Numbered from the stretch's first letter, positions 40,225 through 53,802 are shown. The stretch: DNA of 64,000 nucleotides from Pantoea sp. IMH (GCF_000599885.1 NZ_JFGT01000005.1:310001-374000), one strand, 5' to 3'. The notes: generated from the letters alone by a model not told the origin. Program-made: numbers and translations.

Positions 40225-40230
40225 TCACTG

Positions 40231-41013
40231 ATGTTTCTACATATACTGGCGTCAGCAGGACGTCAGGCTATTAATACCTGTGCCGCTTTTGGCCGGGCGG
40301 GACTGATGCTCTTCCACGCGCTGGTCGGTATTCCCCGCTTCCGCAAACATGCGCCGCTGGTGGTAAAGCAACTTTACAGCATTGGCGTACTGTCACTGTT
40401 GATTATCGTGGTATCAGGTTTATTTATCGGTATGGTGCTGGGGCTGCAGGGCTACCTTGTCCTTAATACCTACGGTGCAGAAAGTAGCCTGGGCATGCTG
40501 GTGGCGCTGTCACTGCTGCGTGAACTGGGTCCGGTAGTAACCGCACTACTTTTTGCTGGCAGGGCGGGATCGGCACTGACGGCGGAAATCGGGCTGATGA
40601 AGGCAACCGAGCAGCTTTCCAGCATGGAGATGATGGCCGTTGATCCACTGCGCCGGATAATTTCGCCCCGTTTCTGGGCGGGCTTTATCAGTATGCCGCT
40701 GCTGGCGCTGATCTTTGTTGCGGTGGGCATTCTGGGTGGCGCGATCGTTGGCGTCAGCTGGAAGGGTATCGACAGCGGCTTCTTCTGGTCGGCGATGCAA
40801 AATGCCGTTGATGTCCGGGCAGATATCGTCAATTGCGTGATCAAAAGTGCCGTGTTTGCCTTTACGGTAACCTGGATTGCGCTGTTTAACGGTTATGATG
40901 CGATCCCGACATCAGAAGGGATCAGTCGCGCGACGACGCGTACAGTAGTACATGCTTCTCTGGCAGTACTCGGTTTAGATTTTGTGCTTACCGCACTGAT
41001 GTTTGGGAACTGA
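40231..41013 (+). CDS. mlaE: Phospholipid transport permease MlaE
   Basis: This 260-residue integral membrane permease of the MlaE family has five to six helices. Conserved segments [18 protein letters not shown] and [17 protein letters not shown] (the coupling region contacting MlaF) are present. It is the dimeric transmembrane part of the Mla ABC transporter. mlaD starts 4 bases after its stop. Confidence 0.97.
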   Translation: MFLHILASAGRQAINTCAAFGRAGLMLFHALVGIPRFRKHAPLVVKQLYSIGVLSLLIIVVSGLFIGMVLGLQGYLVLNTYGAESSLGMLVALSLLRELGPVVTALLFAGRAGSALTAEIGLMKATEQLSSMEMMAVDPLRRIISPRFWAGFISMPLLALIFVAVGILGGAIVGVSWKGIDSGFFWSAMQNAVDVRADIVNCVIKSAVFAFTVTWIALFNGYDAIPTSEGISRATTRTVVHASLAVLGLDFVLTALMFGN

Positions 41014-41017
41014 TGCA

Positions 41018-41560
41018 ATGCAAACGAAAAAGAGCGAAATTTGGGTAGGGGCATTTTTACTGCTGGCGCTGGTTGCCGCACTGTTCCTCTGCCTGCGCGT
41101 GGCTGATTTAAAATCGTTAGGCAATGAGCCGACCTGGAAGCTCTATGCCACTTTCGATAATATCGGCGGGCTGAAGACCGGATCGCCGGTTAAAATTGGG
41201 GGGGTGGTAATTGGCCGCGTTTCAGATATCACGCTGGATGAAAAAAATTATTCACCCCGCGTCACCATGGATATTGAAGACAGATATAACCAGTTGCCCG
41301 ACACCAGTTCGCTGGCGGTCCGCACTTCCGGCCTGCTGGGCGAACAGTATCTGGCGCTGAATGTGGGATTCGACGATCCTGACATGGGTACTGCTATGCT
41401 GAAAGATGGCAGTACATTACAGGATACTAAATCGGCGATGGTCCTTGAGGATCTGATTGGTCAGTTCTTATATAAGAGCGACAACGATAACAAGAGTGAT
41501 TCGCCAGCAGCACCGGCAGCCAGCGAGTCTCCTTCGCCAGCTACCACGACTAATCCATAA
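41018..41560 (+). CDS. mlaD: Phospholipid transport MCE-domain protein MlaD
   Basis: The protein has 180 residues. One N-terminal membrane helix (about 8-28) is followed by an MCE domain (about 38-115) that forms the hexameric periplasmic ring, and a flexible Ser/Ala/Pro-rich tail. Start ATG 41018 ([11 protein letters not shown]) matches E. coli MlaD; an alternative start at 41003 overlaps mlaE and is not conserved. Confidence 0.96.
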   Translation: MQTKKSEIWVGAFLLLALVAALFLCLRVADLKSLGNEPTWKLYATFDNIGGLKTGSPVKIGGVVIGRVSDITLDEKNYSPRVTMDIEDRYNQLPDTSSLAVRTSGLLGEQYLALNVGFDDPDMGTAMLKDGSTLQDTKSAMVLEDLIGQFLYKSDNDNKSDSPAAPAASESPSPATTTNP

Positions 41561-41571
41561 GAGGACAAGTA

Positions 41572-42207
41572 ATGTTTAAACGTTTCCTGATGGCGGCAAT
41601 GCTGATTATCGCGCCGGTTGTTGCTACAGCAGCAGCGGACCAGACCAATCCTTACCAGCTTATGAACGAGGCCGCAGAAAAAACATTTTCACGGCTTAAG
41701 AATGAGCAGCCGAAAATCCAGCAAGATCCGAACTACCTGCGTCAAATCGTTCGCGAAGAATTGCTGCCTTATGTGCAGATTAAATATGCTGGCGCTTTGG
41801 TGCTGGGGCGTTACTACAAAGACGCGACGCCCGCGCAGCGTGAAGCCTATTTCAAAGCTTTTGGCGATTATCTGGCACAGGCCTACGGTCAGGCGCTGGC
41901 GCTCTACAACGGCCAGACTTACCAGATTGCACCTGAACAGCCTTATGCCGATAAGAACATTATCGCCATCCGCGTGACGATTATCGACCCTAACGGACGC
42001 CCACCGGTTCGCCTGGATTTTCAGTGGCGTAAAAACAGCCGTACTGGCGAATGGCAGGCGTATGACATGATCGCTGAGGGTATCAGCATGATCACCACCA
42101 AACAGAATGAGTGGAGCGATACGCTGCGTCAGAAAGGGGTTGACGGTCTGACAACGCTGCTGAAGTCCTATGCGAGCCAGCCTATTACGCTGGACAAGAA
42201 GCAGTAA
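41572..42207 (+). CDS. mlaC: Periplasmic phospholipid-binding protein MlaC
   Basis: The protein has 211 residues, the same as E. coli MlaC. A signal peptide (cut near ATAAA, about residue 21) precedes the MlaC fold that holds phospholipid tails and shuttles between MlaD and the outer-membrane MlaA-porin complex. Its TAA stop overlaps the mlaB ATG by one base. Confidence 0.97.
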   Translation: MFKRFLMAAMLIIAPVVATAAADQTNPYQLMNEAAEKTFSRLKNEQPKIQQDPNYLRQIVREELLPYVQIKYAGALVLGRYYKDATPAQREAYFKAFGDYLAQAYGQALALYNGQTYQIAPEQPYADKNIIAIRVTIIDPNGRPPVRLDFQWRKNSRTGEWQAYDMIAEGISMITTKQNEWSDTLRQKGVDGLTTLLKSYASQPITLDKKQ

Positions 42208-42503
42208 TGAGCGATCACTTAAGCTGGCAGAGTGAAGGGAATCAGCTTCGGCTGGCGGGCGTTCTGGAGCGCGAGACGTTGCTGGCGCTCTGGGAGGCGC
42301 GTTACGGCGTGATGAAACAGATCGATACAATCGACGTTTCCGCTCTGAGCCGGGTCGATTCTGCGGGTCTGGCGCTGCTGGTCCATCTGCAGCAAATCGC
42401 GCAACAGCAGGGAAATACGCTGAAGTTCAGCGGGATAACCGACAAACTGCACTCTCTCATCTCGCTTTATAACCTGCAGCAGATCATTCTCGCCGGCAAC
42501 TGA
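42207..42503 (+). CDS. mlaB: STAS-domain subunit MlaB
   Basis: This 98-residue protein is a single STAS domain with the conserved DSAGLALLVHL motif (about 51-61) that includes the helix contacting MlaF. It stabilises and regulates the MlaFEDB ATPase. It is the last gene of mlaFEDCB and is followed by a terminator. Confidence 0.97.
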   Translation: MSDHLSWQSEGNQLRLAGVLERETLLALWEARYGVMKQIDTIDVSALSRVDSAGLALLVHLQQIAQQQGNTLKFSGITDKLHSLISLYNLQQIILAGN

Positions 42504-42530
42504 AAGAATATCTGAACCGACAGAACAAAA

Positions 42531-42555
42531 GCCCCCGTTAGCCCGGGGGCTTTTT
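42531..42555 (+). terminator. Terminator of mlaFEDCB
   Basis: GCCCCCG / CGGGGGC with a 6-base loop and TTTTT, 28 bases after the mlaB stop. Confidence 0.9.
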
Positions 42556-42626
42556 GCTTGTTTAAGATGACGGCGCTTTCCACTAAGATGTGTGCCTGTT
42601 TACGATCAACTGGATCCGGAAGCCTC

Positions 42627-42881
42627 ATGGAAAATAGTGAAATTCAGTCCGTGCTGATGAGCGCGTTACCTCTTCAGGAAGTTATTGTGACCGGCGACGG
42701 CAGCCACTTCCAGGTCATTGCGGTAGGTGAACTGTTCGGCGAGCTGAGCCGCGTTAAAAAACAGCAAACGGTTTATGCGCCGCTGATGGCCTATATTGCT
42801 GACAATCGTATTCACGCAGTGTCGATCAAGACCTATACCCCTGAGGAATGGGCGCGCGACCGTAAGCTGAACGGTTATTAA
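42627..42881 (+). CDS. ibaG: BolA-family protein IbaG (YrbA)
   Basis: This 84-residue BolA-fold protein matches E. coli IbaG in length and sequence ([15 protein letters not shown], ending DRKLNGY). BolA-family proteins pair with monothiol glutaredoxins in Fe-S handling; IbaG is linked to acid stress. The start at 42627 ([11 protein letters not shown]) was chosen by family match; a frame from 42558 would add 23 unconserved residues reading through the mlaB terminator region. It lies just upstream of murA. Confidence 0.95.
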   Translation: MENSEIQSVLMSALPLQEVIVTGDGSHFQVIAVGELFGELSRVKKQQTVYAPLMAYIADNRIHAVSIKTYTPEEWARDRKLNGY

Positions 42882-42938
42882 GCTGGTCTGCTGATGTCAT
42901 CGCGCAGGGCTGCGGTGAGGCGGGCAACACATTTATGA

Positions 42939-44219
<1,281 letters not shown>

Positions 44220-44241
44220 GCGTCACTACGTGAGTAAACAG

Positions 44242-44268
44242 GGGCAATAGCATCGCTATTGCCCTTTT
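44242..44268 (+). terminator. Terminator of murA
   Basis: GGGCAATAGC / GCTATTGCCC is a perfect 10-bp stem with TTTT tail. It overlaps the last codons of convergent sfsB, so its right arm is also coding sequence. Confidence 0.82.
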
Positions 44269-44531
44269 CTGTTTTCACGGATCAGCCGTTTGCGATCGAT
44301 TAGCGTATGGCTCACCGGATCGTAATAGCGGCTGGGCCAGATCTCAGCTGGATGGACATTGAGCGCATCTGCAATCAGCCATTCACCTTTTGGCCATGGG
44401 CGAAACAGCGCATTGGCGAGTGTTGAAGAACTGAGTCCTGCCTCACGTGATACCTTCGCGAGAGAGGTTCCCTGTTTCCGAAGCGCCGCAATAATGTCAG
44501 CGTTATGCCAGTCTTTCTTTATCCGTTGCAT
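44256..44531 (-). CDS. sfsB: Ner-like DNA-binding regulator SfsB
   Basis: The protein has 91 residues (E. coli SfsB/Nlp has 92). It belongs to the winged-helix Ner family related to phage Mu Ner: DWHNADIIAALRKQGTSL, then LSSSTLANAL (recognition helix) and WPSRY. In E. coli it affects maltose gene expression when overproduced; the physiological role is poorly known. It sits between murA and ispB, as in E. coli. About 295 bases upstream (44532-44826) hold no gene that I can see. Confidence 0.92.
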   Translation of the reverse strand: MQRIKKDWHNADIIAALRKQGTSLAKVSREAGLSSSTLANALFRPWPKGEWLIADALNVHPAEIWPSRYYDPVSHTLIDRKRLIRENRKGQ

Positions 44532-44826
44532 GCGTTATCCTCCTTGTACACATGATTTCAGGAAGCTTTAAGCTTAACTTGTTATGCAAACATCTGTCTG
44601 AATAAGGGGTTATGTCAAAAACCTCTTTCAGATCAGTTGATGAGTGCGTGTTAGTTTATAGCAATAATAAGCTTGTTATTTCCAATAATTTCCGTAAATC
44701 ATGTAGTTTTTGCGTGCTTTTACGCAAAAAAAGCGCAAATGTGGCGAGGGTTTCATTGCAGGGGAGAGAATAAATCAGACTGGCTGAGAAGAAGTAACAG
44801 AGCGCGGAGAACCGCGCCTGTAATGA

Positions 44827-45798
44827 TTAAAATTCGCGTTGTACTGACATATGCGCTATCGCTTCCAGCGCACTGCGCCACGGTGACTCCGGCAGCACTT
44901 GCAGGGCGGCAATCGCTTTATCGGCTTCCTGTTCAGCGACCTGCCGTGTCCACGCCAGTGAACCGCAGAGGCGCATAGTTTCGAGAACGGGTTCCAGCAG
45001 GTGGCGCCCGTTACCCTGTTCGATGGCGCCCCGGATCATTGCGCTCTGCTCGGGAGTACCGTTACGCATAGCATGAAGAAGCGGCAGCGTCGGTTTACCC
45101 TCGCTAAGGTCATCACCGACGTTTTTACCCAGCGTTTTGCCATCTGCGCTGTAATCCAGCAGATCGTCAATAAGCTGAAACGCCGTACCGATGTAACGGC
45201 CATAATCCTGTAGCCCTTTCTCCTGTTCTGGCGTGGCGGCAGCCAGAATAGCCGACGACTGCGCGGCAGCTTCAAACAGACGCGCTGTTTTACTGTAGAT
45301 CACCCGCATATAGCTCTCTTCAGTAATATCGGGATCGTTACAGTTCATCAGCTGCAGCACTTCGCCCTCAGCAATGACGTTAACGGCTTCGGACATCAGC
45401 GCCAGTACGCGCAGTGAGCCAAGGCTGGTCATCATCTGGAAAGCGCGGGTGTAGATAAAATCACCCACCAGCACGCTGGCCGCATTGCCGAAGGCTGCGT
45501 TTGCGGTCGCTTTGCCGCGGCGCATATCAGATTCGTCCACGACGTCATCATGCAACAGCGTGGCCGTATGGATGAATTCAATCAGCGCGGCGACGGTAAC
45601 GTGCTGTTTTCCCGTATAGTCCAGGGCCCGCGCTGCGAGGACGGCAATCATCGGGCGAATGCGTTTCCCACCGCCGCTGATGATGTAGTAGCCCAGCTGA
45701 TTGATGAGGGTGACCTCAGAATTCAGCTGTTCGAGTATGGTTGCATTGACGTCCGCCATGTCCTGCGCGGTGAGTTCGTTTATCTGTTCTAAGTTCAT
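44827..45798 (-). CDS. ispB: Octaprenyl diphosphate synthase IspB
   Basis: The protein has 323 residues, the same as E. coli IspB. This trans-isoprenyl diphosphate synthase has first aspartate motif LLHDDVVDESD (about 82-92) and second motif QLIDDLLDY (about 207-215). It makes the C40 side chain of ubiquinone and menaquinone. It is divergent from rplU-rpmA across a 255-base promoter region. Confidence 0.97.
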   Translation of the reverse strand: MNLEQINELTAQDMADVNATILEQLNSEVTLINQLGYYIISGGGKRIRPMIAVLAARALDYTGKQHVTVAALIEFIHTATLLHDDVVDESDMRRGKATANAAFGNAASVLVGDFIYTRAFQMMTSLGSLRVLALMSEAVNVIAEGEVLQLMNCNDPDITEESYMRVIYSKTARLFEAAAQSSAILAAATPEQEKGLQDYGRYIGTAFQLIDDLLDYSADGKTLGKNVGDDLSEGKPTLPLLHAMRNGTPEQSAMIRGAIEQGNGRHLLEPVLETMRLCGSLAWTRQVAEQEADKAIAALQVLPESPWRSALEAIAHMSVQREF

Positions 45799-45954
45799 CA
45801 GTCTGTTCAGCTATTGCTCAATATGCTGCTAGGATAAGCGTCTTTACCGGTGCCTGCGGCATGTAATGTATAACAGATTGTACTTGAAAATGACGGCCTT
45901 GAAACGTTTGCATTCGATTAGCGTTTTTTTTCTGCAATACGGCGCAACAGACAC

Positions 45955-45983
45955 TTGTCATTACCGCTGAATTTGCGTAGAAT
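45955..45983 (+). promoter_or_regulatory. rplU-rpmA promoter
   Basis: TTGTCA (45955-45960), a 17-base spacer and TAGAAT (45978-45983). The predicted start is near 45990, leaving about a 64-base leader before rplU. Strong match to sigma-70 consensus. Confidence 0.75.
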
Positions 45984-46053
45984 TCGCGCCCTATTGTGAA
46001 TATTTATAGCGCAGCCTGAAACCATGACGGCAAGCGCGAGAGCGGAGTTTTAT

Positions 46054-46365
46054 ATGTACGCGGTTTTCCAAAGTGGTGGTAAACAACACCGAGTAAGCGA
46101 AGGTCAGACCGTTCGCCTGGAAAAGCTGGACATCGCAACCGGCGAAACAATTGAATTCGACCAGGTTCTGATGATCGCTAATGGCGAAGACGTAACTATC
46201 GGCGCGCCGTTAGTTTCAGGTGGCGTGATCAAAGCAGAAATCATTGCTCATGGTCGTGGCGATAAAATTAAAATCGTTAAGTTCCGTCGCCGTAAGCATT
46301 ATCGTAAGCAGCAGGGTCACCGTCAGTGGTTTACTGACGTGAAGATCACTGGCATCAGCGCCTAA
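46054..46365 (+). CDS. rplU: 50S ribosomal protein L21
   Basis: The protein has 103 residues, the same as E. coli L21 ([18 protein letters not shown] at the start, the basic [14 protein letters not shown] region binding 23S rRNA). The start at 46054 is preceded by GCGGAG; a longer in-frame start at 46024 is not conserved. It is first gene of rplU-rpmA. Confidence 0.98.
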   Translation: MYAVFQSGGKQHRVSEGQTVRLEKLDIATGETIEFDQVLMIANGEDVTIGAPLVSGGVIKAEIIAHGRGDKIKIVKFRRRKHYRKQQGHRQWFTDVKITGISA

Positions 46366-46377
46366 GAGGAGATCTGA

Positions 46378-46638
<261 letters not shown>

Positions 46639-46692
46639 GGTTTTCGAGCCTGAAAGCGGTACCTGATACCGCTTTCAGCAGCGAATCGAAAA

Positions 46693-46718
46693 GCCCCGCT
46701 ATGATTGCGGGGCTTTTT
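46693..46718 (+). terminator. Terminator of rplU-rpmA
   Basis: GCCCCGC / GCGGGGC with a 7-base loop, flanked by AAAA and followed by TTTTT. Confidence 0.9.
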
Positions 46719-48152
<1,434 letters not shown>

Positions 48153-48161
48153 CAGGCAAAA

Positions 48162-48186
48162 GGGACACGAAATGTGTCCCTTTTTT
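48162..48186 (+). terminator. Terminator of obgE
   Basis: GGGACAC / GTGTCCC with a 5-base loop and TTTTTT, 9 bases after the obgE stop. Confidence 0.9.
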
Positions 48187-48357
48187 ATAGGTTATTGCCA
48201 GGCTTTCAGCAACGTTCGGGCAGCCTGAAGGGCGGGAACATCTGACGTGATAAGTTTTGGTGGGCTGAAAAAAGCAGGGCTGATGATGGCGCCGAAAGCG
48301 TAACAACCGCAGCGGAATAGCGCGTCGCTGCGGTTATCAGTCCGGATCGGATCGCCG

Positions 48358-49791
48358 TCAGTTATTCTGGTACACATCCTTATAAAGCCGGCTTTCAAAA
48401 CGCACCAGCGGAATACGGCGCTGGCGATGATCCTTCGGCGGCACAGCATAGCCGGAAAGGAACTGAACGAACGCCACGCGCTGCCCGCTGGCGGTAGTCA
48501 TAAAGCCAGCGAGATTATAAACGCCCTGTAGCGATCCGGTTTTGGCTGAGACCTTGCCATCCACGCCCGCCTCATGCAGCCCGCCGCGATAGCGTAAGGT
48601 GCCGTCATAGCCTGCCAGCGGCAGCAGAGAGATAAAGTTAAGCTCACGATCGTTTTGCGCAATGTACTGCAATACTTTCATCATTGTTGCGGGGGAAATC
48701 AGGTCGTGACGAGACAGGCCAGATCCATCGACCTGAATGCTGTTGCCGAGATCAATATCCGCTTTCTGACGAAGGATCTGCCGCACGGCATCCGATCCCG
48801 CGCGCCAGGTTCCCGGCACACCAAAACGCTCATGACCAATGGTACGAAACACCGTATCGGCAATCATATTATCCGATTTTTTCAGCATGATTTTCAGCAG
48901 GTCATGCAGCGGCGCTGACTGGGTGCTGGCGAGGACGCTCGCGGGCGGGGTGACCAGTCGCTGGCGTACCAGATGACCAGTGTAATCAATCCCTGCTGAC
49001 TGGAGCTCTGCTTTCAGTAGCGCACCGGCATAGCTGGCTCCGTCCTGGATAGCAAACGCCAGGGGTAAAGGCTCTGTGCGCTGCATCATACAGCCTGTGA
49101 GAGTAAAGCGGTTAAGCTCTCCCGGCACCACGTCCAGTTCACAATATTGTGCCTCAGGAGAACCTTTGGCCAGCGTACGGACCTGACTGAACATATTAAC
49201 CGGATAGAACGAGGCGACGCGGATAAAGGCGTTATCACCCGCAGTGGGTGCGCTGTAAAGTGAAACGGAGAAGCAGTTCCGGTCAACGATAGCCGCTGCG
49301 GGCGGCGCACTGAAGCATTGCGTCATATCATTCCACGGCCAGCCGGGGGCCTGGTCATGGCTGGCGAAGACGGACGTATCAATCACCAGGTTGCCTTTAA
49401 TATGCTGGACGCCTTGTTTTCTGAGCGTCGCCACCATATTACGCAGATCCTGACGCGTCAGCGTGGGATCGCCGCCAAAGCGCGCCACAAGGTCGCCCTC
49501 CAGCGTATCACCGCTCAGGCTGCCTTTACTCTCCAGTTGAGTATGAAAACGGTAGTCGGGACCAAGCTGTAGCAGCGCGGCCAGCGCAGTAATCACCTTA
49601 ATCGTACTGGCTGGCAGTGCCATCTGCTGGCTGTTGTAGTCGACAGAAGGTGTGCTTTCGCCTATTTTTTGCACCATTAGCGCCAGGTTTGCGCCTTCGG
49701 GTAAATATTTAACGTAGTTTTCAACTGGAGCAGCCTGGGCATTCAGCATAAATGCGCAGGTTAAGCCCGCAACAATTCTTAAAAATCGCAT
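48358..49791 (-). CDS. dacB: D-alanyl-D-alanine carboxypeptidase/endopeptidase DacB (PBP4)
   Basis: The protein has 477 residues from the chosen ATG, equal to E. coli PBP4. A signal peptide (cut after AQA, residue 20) precedes the peptidase S13 domain with SxxK at Ser62-Lys65 (PASTIK), the SDN motif, and KTG (SAKTGSLQG). It trims and cleaves peptidoglycan cross-links. The frame is open upstream to 49986, but the signal peptide at 49791 marks the start. Downstream (48187-48357) there is a GC-rich hairpin at 48308-48334 and no gene. Confidence 0.95.
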   Translation of the reverse strand: MRFLRIVAGLTCAFMLNAQAAPVENYVKYLPEGANLALMVQKIGESTPSVDYNSQQMALPASTIKVITALAALLQLGPDYRFHTQLESKGSLSGDTLEGDLVARFGGDPTLTRQDLRNMVATLRKQGVQHIKGNLVIDTSVFASHDQAPGWPWNDMTQCFSAPPAAAIVDRNCFSVSLYSAPTAGDNAFIRVASFYPVNMFSQVRTLAKGSPEAQYCELDVVPGELNRFTLTGCMMQRTEPLPLAFAIQDGASYAGALLKAELQSAGIDYTGHLVRQRLVTPPASVLASTQSAPLHDLLKIMLKKSDNMIADTVFRTIGHERFGVPGTWRAGSDAVRQILRQKADIDLGNSIQVDGSGLSRHDLISPATMMKVLQYIAQNDRELNFISLLPLAGYDGTLRYRGGLHEAGVDGKVSAKTGSLQGVYNLAGFMTTASGQRVAFVQFLSGYAVPPKDHRQRRIPLVRFESRLYKDVYQNN

Positions 49792-50040
49792 AATCTCGCG
49801 TTTACTGGCAGGTGATGCAGCCATACTACGGTGCATTACGGTGGAAAGTAAACGATGACCCATAAGGAACTCTGGGGTAAAATACGTATCAAAATGCAAA
49901 ACCTGCCGGGTCCTGAGCTTTCCTCCGGGCCAGGTTTCTTTCGTTTGTAATTCAGTGGCAAGCGCCGCAGAACGCTTTTTCTGCATTAACCTGTCAGGAT
50001 GACGAAATTTTGCACAGGACCGACTTTACGAGGTATTGAG

Positions 50041-50517
50041 ATGAATCAGATTCCGATGACGTTAAGGGGCGCAGAGAAGCTGCGCGAAGAGCTCGAAGAG
50101 CTGAAAACCGTTAAACGCCCCAGAATTATTGCCTCAATTGCTGACGCACGTGAGCATGGCGATCTGAAAGAAAACGCTGAGTATCATGCTGCACGTGAAG
50201 AGCAGGGCTTCTGTGAAGGCCGTATCCAGGAAATCGAAGCGAAACTGTCGAACGCGCAGGTGATTGACGTCACAAAAATGAACGCGAATGGTCGGGTGAT
50301 CTTCGGTTCTACCGTCACCGTGCTGAATCTGGACAGTGATGAGGAGTCAACCTATCGCATCGTCGGTGATGACGAGGCTGACTTTAAGCAAAATCTGATT
50401 TCTGTGAACTCGCCCATGGCGCGGGGCCTGATTGGCAAAGAAGTGGATGATGTTACCGTCATCAAAACGCCGGGCGGCGATGTAGAATATGAGATTCTTA
50501 AAATCGAATATCTCTGA
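50041..50517 (+). CDS. greA: Transcription elongation factor GreA
   Basis: The protein has 158 residues, the same as E. coli GreA. An N-terminal antiparallel coiled coil (about 1-75) carries the acidic tip (Asp/Glu in [11 protein letters not shown]), and the C-terminal FKBP-like domain ends in IEYL. It stimulates RNA polymerase to cleave backtracked transcripts. The start at 50041 follows GAGGT; the frame from 49999 extends into the leader. It is divergent from dacB. Confidence 0.97.
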   Translation: MNQIPMTLRGAEKLREELEELKTVKRPRIIASIADAREHGDLKENAEYHAAREEQGFCEGRIQEIEAKLSNAQVIDVTKMNANGRVIFGSTVTVLNLDSDEESTYRIVGDDEADFKQNLISVNSPMARGLIGKEVDDVTVIKTPGGDVEYEILKIEYL

Positions 50518-50563
50518 TTTCTGCTACGCTGACCAGGTCAGTGTAATGTAAAGAAAGGAAAAA

Positions 50564-50582
50564 GGCCGCTAAGCGGCCTTTT
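50564..50582 (+). terminator. Terminator of greA
   Basis: GGCCGC-TAA-GCGGCC with upstream A run and TTTT, 47 bases after the greA stop. Confidence 0.85.
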
Positions 50583-50641
50583 ATCAACATCAGGAGCGTG
50601 GCACCTTTCTCTCCACTCAGGTTAAGGAGTCTCTCCCAACC

Positions 50642-50935
50642 TTAGCGTGGAATGGTGATTTTTCGTTCTTTCGTTGGACGGTACAGCACCAGCGTCTTGC
50701 CGATGACCTGCACGTTAACCGCACGGGTTTCACGCACGATGGCCTCAACAACAAGGTTTTTTGTCTCACGGTCTTCCGTGGCGATTTTCACCTTGATGAG
50801 TTCGTGGTGCTCCAGTGCCTGTTCGATCTCAGCCAGCACCCCTTCGGTCAGACCATTGTTGCCGAGCATAACGACCGGCTTCAGCGGATGAGCCAGTCCT
50901 TTCAGGTGCTGTTTTTGTTTGGTACTCAGATTCAT
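50642..50935 (-). CDS. yhbY: Ribosome assembly RNA-binding protein YhbY
   Basis: This 97-residue protein is a single CRM domain (LKPVVMLGNNGLTEGVLAEI, with the GNNG loop) and matches E. coli YhbY in length and sequence. CRM-domain proteins bind structured RNA; YhbY associates with pre-50S particles. It is divergent from rlmE-ftsH. Confidence 0.96.
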   Translation of the reverse strand: MNLSTKQKQHLKGLAHPLKPVVMLGNNGLTEGVLAEIEQALEHHELIKVKIATEDRETKNLVVEAIVRETRAVNVQVIGKTLVLYRPTKERKITIPR

Positions 50936-51062
50936 CGTATTTTTTACTTACATTGGGATTGAAAACGGGTCATTCTACCGCCATCTCAGGTGTATCACCA
51001 AATCGGCGTGCTGATTTGCGCGGTTTATTTATCGCATACGTTGAATCATAGTTGGAAATTGT

Positions 51063-51692
51063 ATGACTGGTAAAAAGCGTTCGGCCAGTTCCAGCCGCTG
51101 GCTACAGGAACACTTTAGCGATAAATATGTGCTTCAGGCACAGAAAAAAGGGCTGCGCTCGCGCGCCTGGTTTAAACTTGATGAAATACAGCAAGGCGAT
51201 AAGCTCTTTAAGCCTGGCATGACCGTTGTGGATTTGGGCGCAGCCCCGGGCGGCTGGTCTCAATATGTGGTCACGCAGATTGGATCTAAAGGGCGAGTAA
51301 TCGCCTGTGATATCCTACCGATGGATCCTATCGTTGGTGTCGATTTCCTTCAGGGTGACTTTCGTGATGAACTGGTCCTGAAAGCCCTGTTGGAGCGTGT
51401 TGGTGATAAAAAAGTGCAGGTTGTGATGTCCGATATGGCACCCAACATGACCGGCACGCCAGCCGTTGATATCCCCCGATCGATGTATTTAGTCGAACTT
51501 GCGCTGGATATGTGTCGTGATGTACTGGCACCCGGCGGCAGTTTTTTAGTGAAAGTATTTCAGGGAGATGGCTTTGAAGATTACCTCCGGGAAATTCGCT
51601 CCCTGTTTACGAAAGTAAAAATTCGTAAGCCGGACGCTTCACGCTCTCGTTCGCGTGAAGTGTACATTGTAGCGACAGGGCGCAAAATATAG
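51063..51692 (+). CDS. rlmE: 23S rRNA 2'-O-ribose U2552 methyltransferase RlmE
   Basis: The protein has 209 residues, the same as E. coli RlmE (FtsJ). It has the Rossmann methyltransferase fold with SAM motif [13 protein letters not shown] (about 59-71) and the catalytic K-D-K-E set starting at Lys38. It methylates U2552 in the A-loop of 23S rRNA during 50S assembly. It is upstream of ftsH, with 166 bases between them. Confidence 0.97.
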   Translation: MTGKKRSASSSRWLQEHFSDKYVLQAQKKGLRSRAWFKLDEIQQGDKLFKPGMTVVDLGAAPGGWSQYVVTQIGSKGRVIACDILPMDPIVGVDFLQGDFRDELVLKALLERVGDKKVQVVMSDMAPNMTGTPAVDIPRSMYLVELALDMCRDVLAPGGSFLVKVFQGDGFEDYLREIRSLFTKVKIRKPDASRSRSREVYIVATGRKI

Positions 51693-51867
51693 CCATCACA
51701 GGTGGTTTCGCGGCAGAGCGGCAGACGCAGCTTCATTCTGATTTACATAATAAGTCAGTCAGAGTGAGACGCAGTCAGCATCGCAGCGATTCCAACCAGG
51801 ATGGTTATATAGTACCCTACGCTGTCTGTTAACACCGTTGTAAGAAGAGGTTAATCCCTTGAGTGAC

Positions 51868-53802
51868 ATGGCGAAAAACCTGATTCTCTGGTTAGTCATC
51901 GCAGTCGTGCTGATGTCTGTATTCCAGAGCTTTGGGCCCAGCGAGTCGAATGGCCGTAGGGTTGATTACTCTACCTTCCTGTCTGAAGTGAACCAGGATC
52001 AGGTCCGCGAGGCGCGTATTAACGGGCGTGAAATCAACGTTACCAAAAAAGACAGTAATAAATACACGACCTACATCCCCGTCAACGATCCCAAGTTGCT
52101 CGATAACCTGTTGACTAAAAATGTAAAAGTGGTTGGTGAACCGCCGGAAGAACCGAGCCTGCTGGCGTCGATTTTCATCTCCTGGTTCCCAATGCTGTTA
52201 CTTATCGGTGTCTGGATCTTCTTTATGCGTCAGATGCAGGGCGGCGGCGGAAAGGGCGCGATGTCCTTCGGCAAAAGCAAAGCCCGTATGCTGACGGAAG
52301 ATCAGATCAAAACGACTTTTGGTGATGTGGCTGGTTGCGACGAAGCGAAAGAAGAAGTGAGCGAACTGGTTGAATACCTGCGCGAACCGAGCCGCTTCCA
52401 GAAACTCGGCGGTAAGATTCCGAAAGGCGTGCTGATGGTAGGCCCGCCGGGTACCGGTAAAACATTGCTGGCTAAGGCGATCGCTGGCGAAGCGAAAGTG
52501 CCATTCTTCACCATCTCCGGCTCCGACTTCGTTGAAATGTTTGTTGGCGTGGGTGCATCCCGCGTCCGCGATATGTTTGAGCAGGCGAAAAAAGCTGCAC
52601 CTTGCATTATCTTTATCGATGAGATTGATGCCGTAGGTCGCCAGCGTGGCGCAGGTCTGGGCGGTGGTCACGACGAGCGCGAGCAGACGCTGAACCAGAT
52701 GCTGGTTGAGATGGATGGGTTTGAAGGCAATGAAGGCATTATCGTCATCGCCGCAACTAACCGTCCGGATGTGCTTGACCCCGCGCTGCTGCGTCCAGGC
52801 CGCTTTGACCGTCAGGTGGTGGTTGGTTTGCCAGACGTACGTGGTCGTGAGCAGATTCTGAAAGTGCATATGCGTCGTGTTCCTCTGGCGACGGATATTG
52901 ATGCATCTGTTATTGCCCGTGGCACGCCTGGCTTCTCCGGTGCGGATCTCGCTAACCTGGTAAACGAAGCCGCGCTGTTTGCTGCGCGCGGAAACCGCCG
53001 CGTTGTGTCGATGGTTGAGTTCGAAAAAGCGAAAGATAAAATTATGATGGGTGCGGAACGCCGCTCCATGGTAATGACGGAATCGCAGAAAGAGTCGACC
53101 GCCTATCATGAAGCAGGCCACGCTATCATTGGCCGTCTGGTTCCTGAGCATGACCCGGTGCACAAGGTGACGATTATTCCTCGCGGACGTGCTTTAGGTG
53201 TGACGTTCTTCCTGCCCGAAGGCGATGCCATCAGCGCCAGCCGTCAGAAGCTTGAAAGTCAGATTTCAACGCTGTACGGCGGTCGTCTGGCCGAAGAGAT
53301 TATCTATGGTCCTGAGCGTGTTTCTACCGGTGCGTCGAATGACATTAAGGTAGCCACCTCCATTGCACGTAACATGGTGACGCAATGGGGCTTCTCAGAA
53401 AAACTTGGCCCGCTGCTCTATGCTGAAGAGGATGGCGAAGTCTTCCTCGGCCGCTCAGTGGCAAAAGCGAAGCATATGTCTGATGAAACCGCGCGCATTA
53501 TCGACCAGGAAATTAAATCTCTGGTTGAAGGTAACTACCAGCGTGCACGCCGCATCCTGAATGAAAATATGGACATCCTTCACGCGATGAAAGACGCGTT
53601 GATGAAGTATGAAACCATTGATGCTCCTCAGATCGATGACCTGATGGCTCGCCGTGAAGTACGGCCACCTGCAGGTTGGGAAGATCCGGGCAGCACCAGT
53701 AATTCTGATGACAGCGGTACGCCAAAGGCACCGCGTCCGGTTGATGAACCGCGTACGCCAAACCCAGGCAATACCATGTCCGAGCGGCTGAGCGACAAAT
53801 AA
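51868..53802 (+). CDS. ftsH: ATP-dependent zinc metalloprotease FtsH
   Basis: The protein has 644 residues from ATG 51868 (MAKNLILWL), the E. coli length. Two membrane helices (about 5-24 and 98-120) flank a periplasmic domain. The AAA+ domain has Walker A GPPGTGKT, Walker B IIFIDEID and the second region of homology. The M41 protease has zinc motif HEAGH. It degrades LpxC, sigma-32, SecY and other membrane proteins. An in-frame TTG at 51859 with AAGAGG eight bases upstream would add three residues (MSD) and is a possible alternative start. Confidence 0.97.
   Translation: MAKNLILWLVIAVVLMSVFQSFGPSESNGRRVDYSTFLSEVNQDQVREARINGREINVTKKDSNKYTTYIPVNDPKLLDNLLTKNVKVVGEPPEEPSLLASIFISWFPMLLLIGVWIFFMRQMQGGGGKGAMSFGKSKARMLTEDQIKTTFGDVAGCDEAKEEVSELVEYLREPSRFQKLGGKIPKGVLMVGPPGTGKTLLAKAIAGEAKVPFFTISGSDFVEMFVGVGASRVRDMFEQAKKAAPCIIFIDEIDAVGRQRGAGLGGGHDEREQTLNQMLVEMDGFEGNEGIIVIAATNRPDVLDPALLRPGRFDRQVVVGLPDVRGREQILKVHMRRVPLATDIDASVIARGTPGFSGADLANLVNEAALFAARGNRRVVSMVEFEKAKDKIMMGAERRSMVMTESQKESTAYHEAGHAIIGRLVPEHDPVHKVTIIPRGRALGVTFFLPEGDAISASRQKLESQISTLYGGRLAEEIIYGPERVSTGASNDIKVATSIARNMVTQWGFSEKLGPLLYAEEDGEVFLGRSVAKAKHMSDETARIIDQEIKSLVEGNYQRARRILNENMDILHAMKDALMKYETIDAPQIDDLMARREVRPPAGWEDPGSTSNSDDSGTPKAPRPVDEPRTPNPGNTMSERLSDK

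Noticed and set aside
48192-48449. 85-codon leftward frame between obgE and dacB
   Set aside because: It overlaps the dacB 3' end in another frame and a GC hairpin. No recognisable domain.
49792-49986. N-terminal extension of DacB by 65 residues
   Set aside because: The signal peptide required for a periplasmic enzyme begins at 49791; the extension would bury it.
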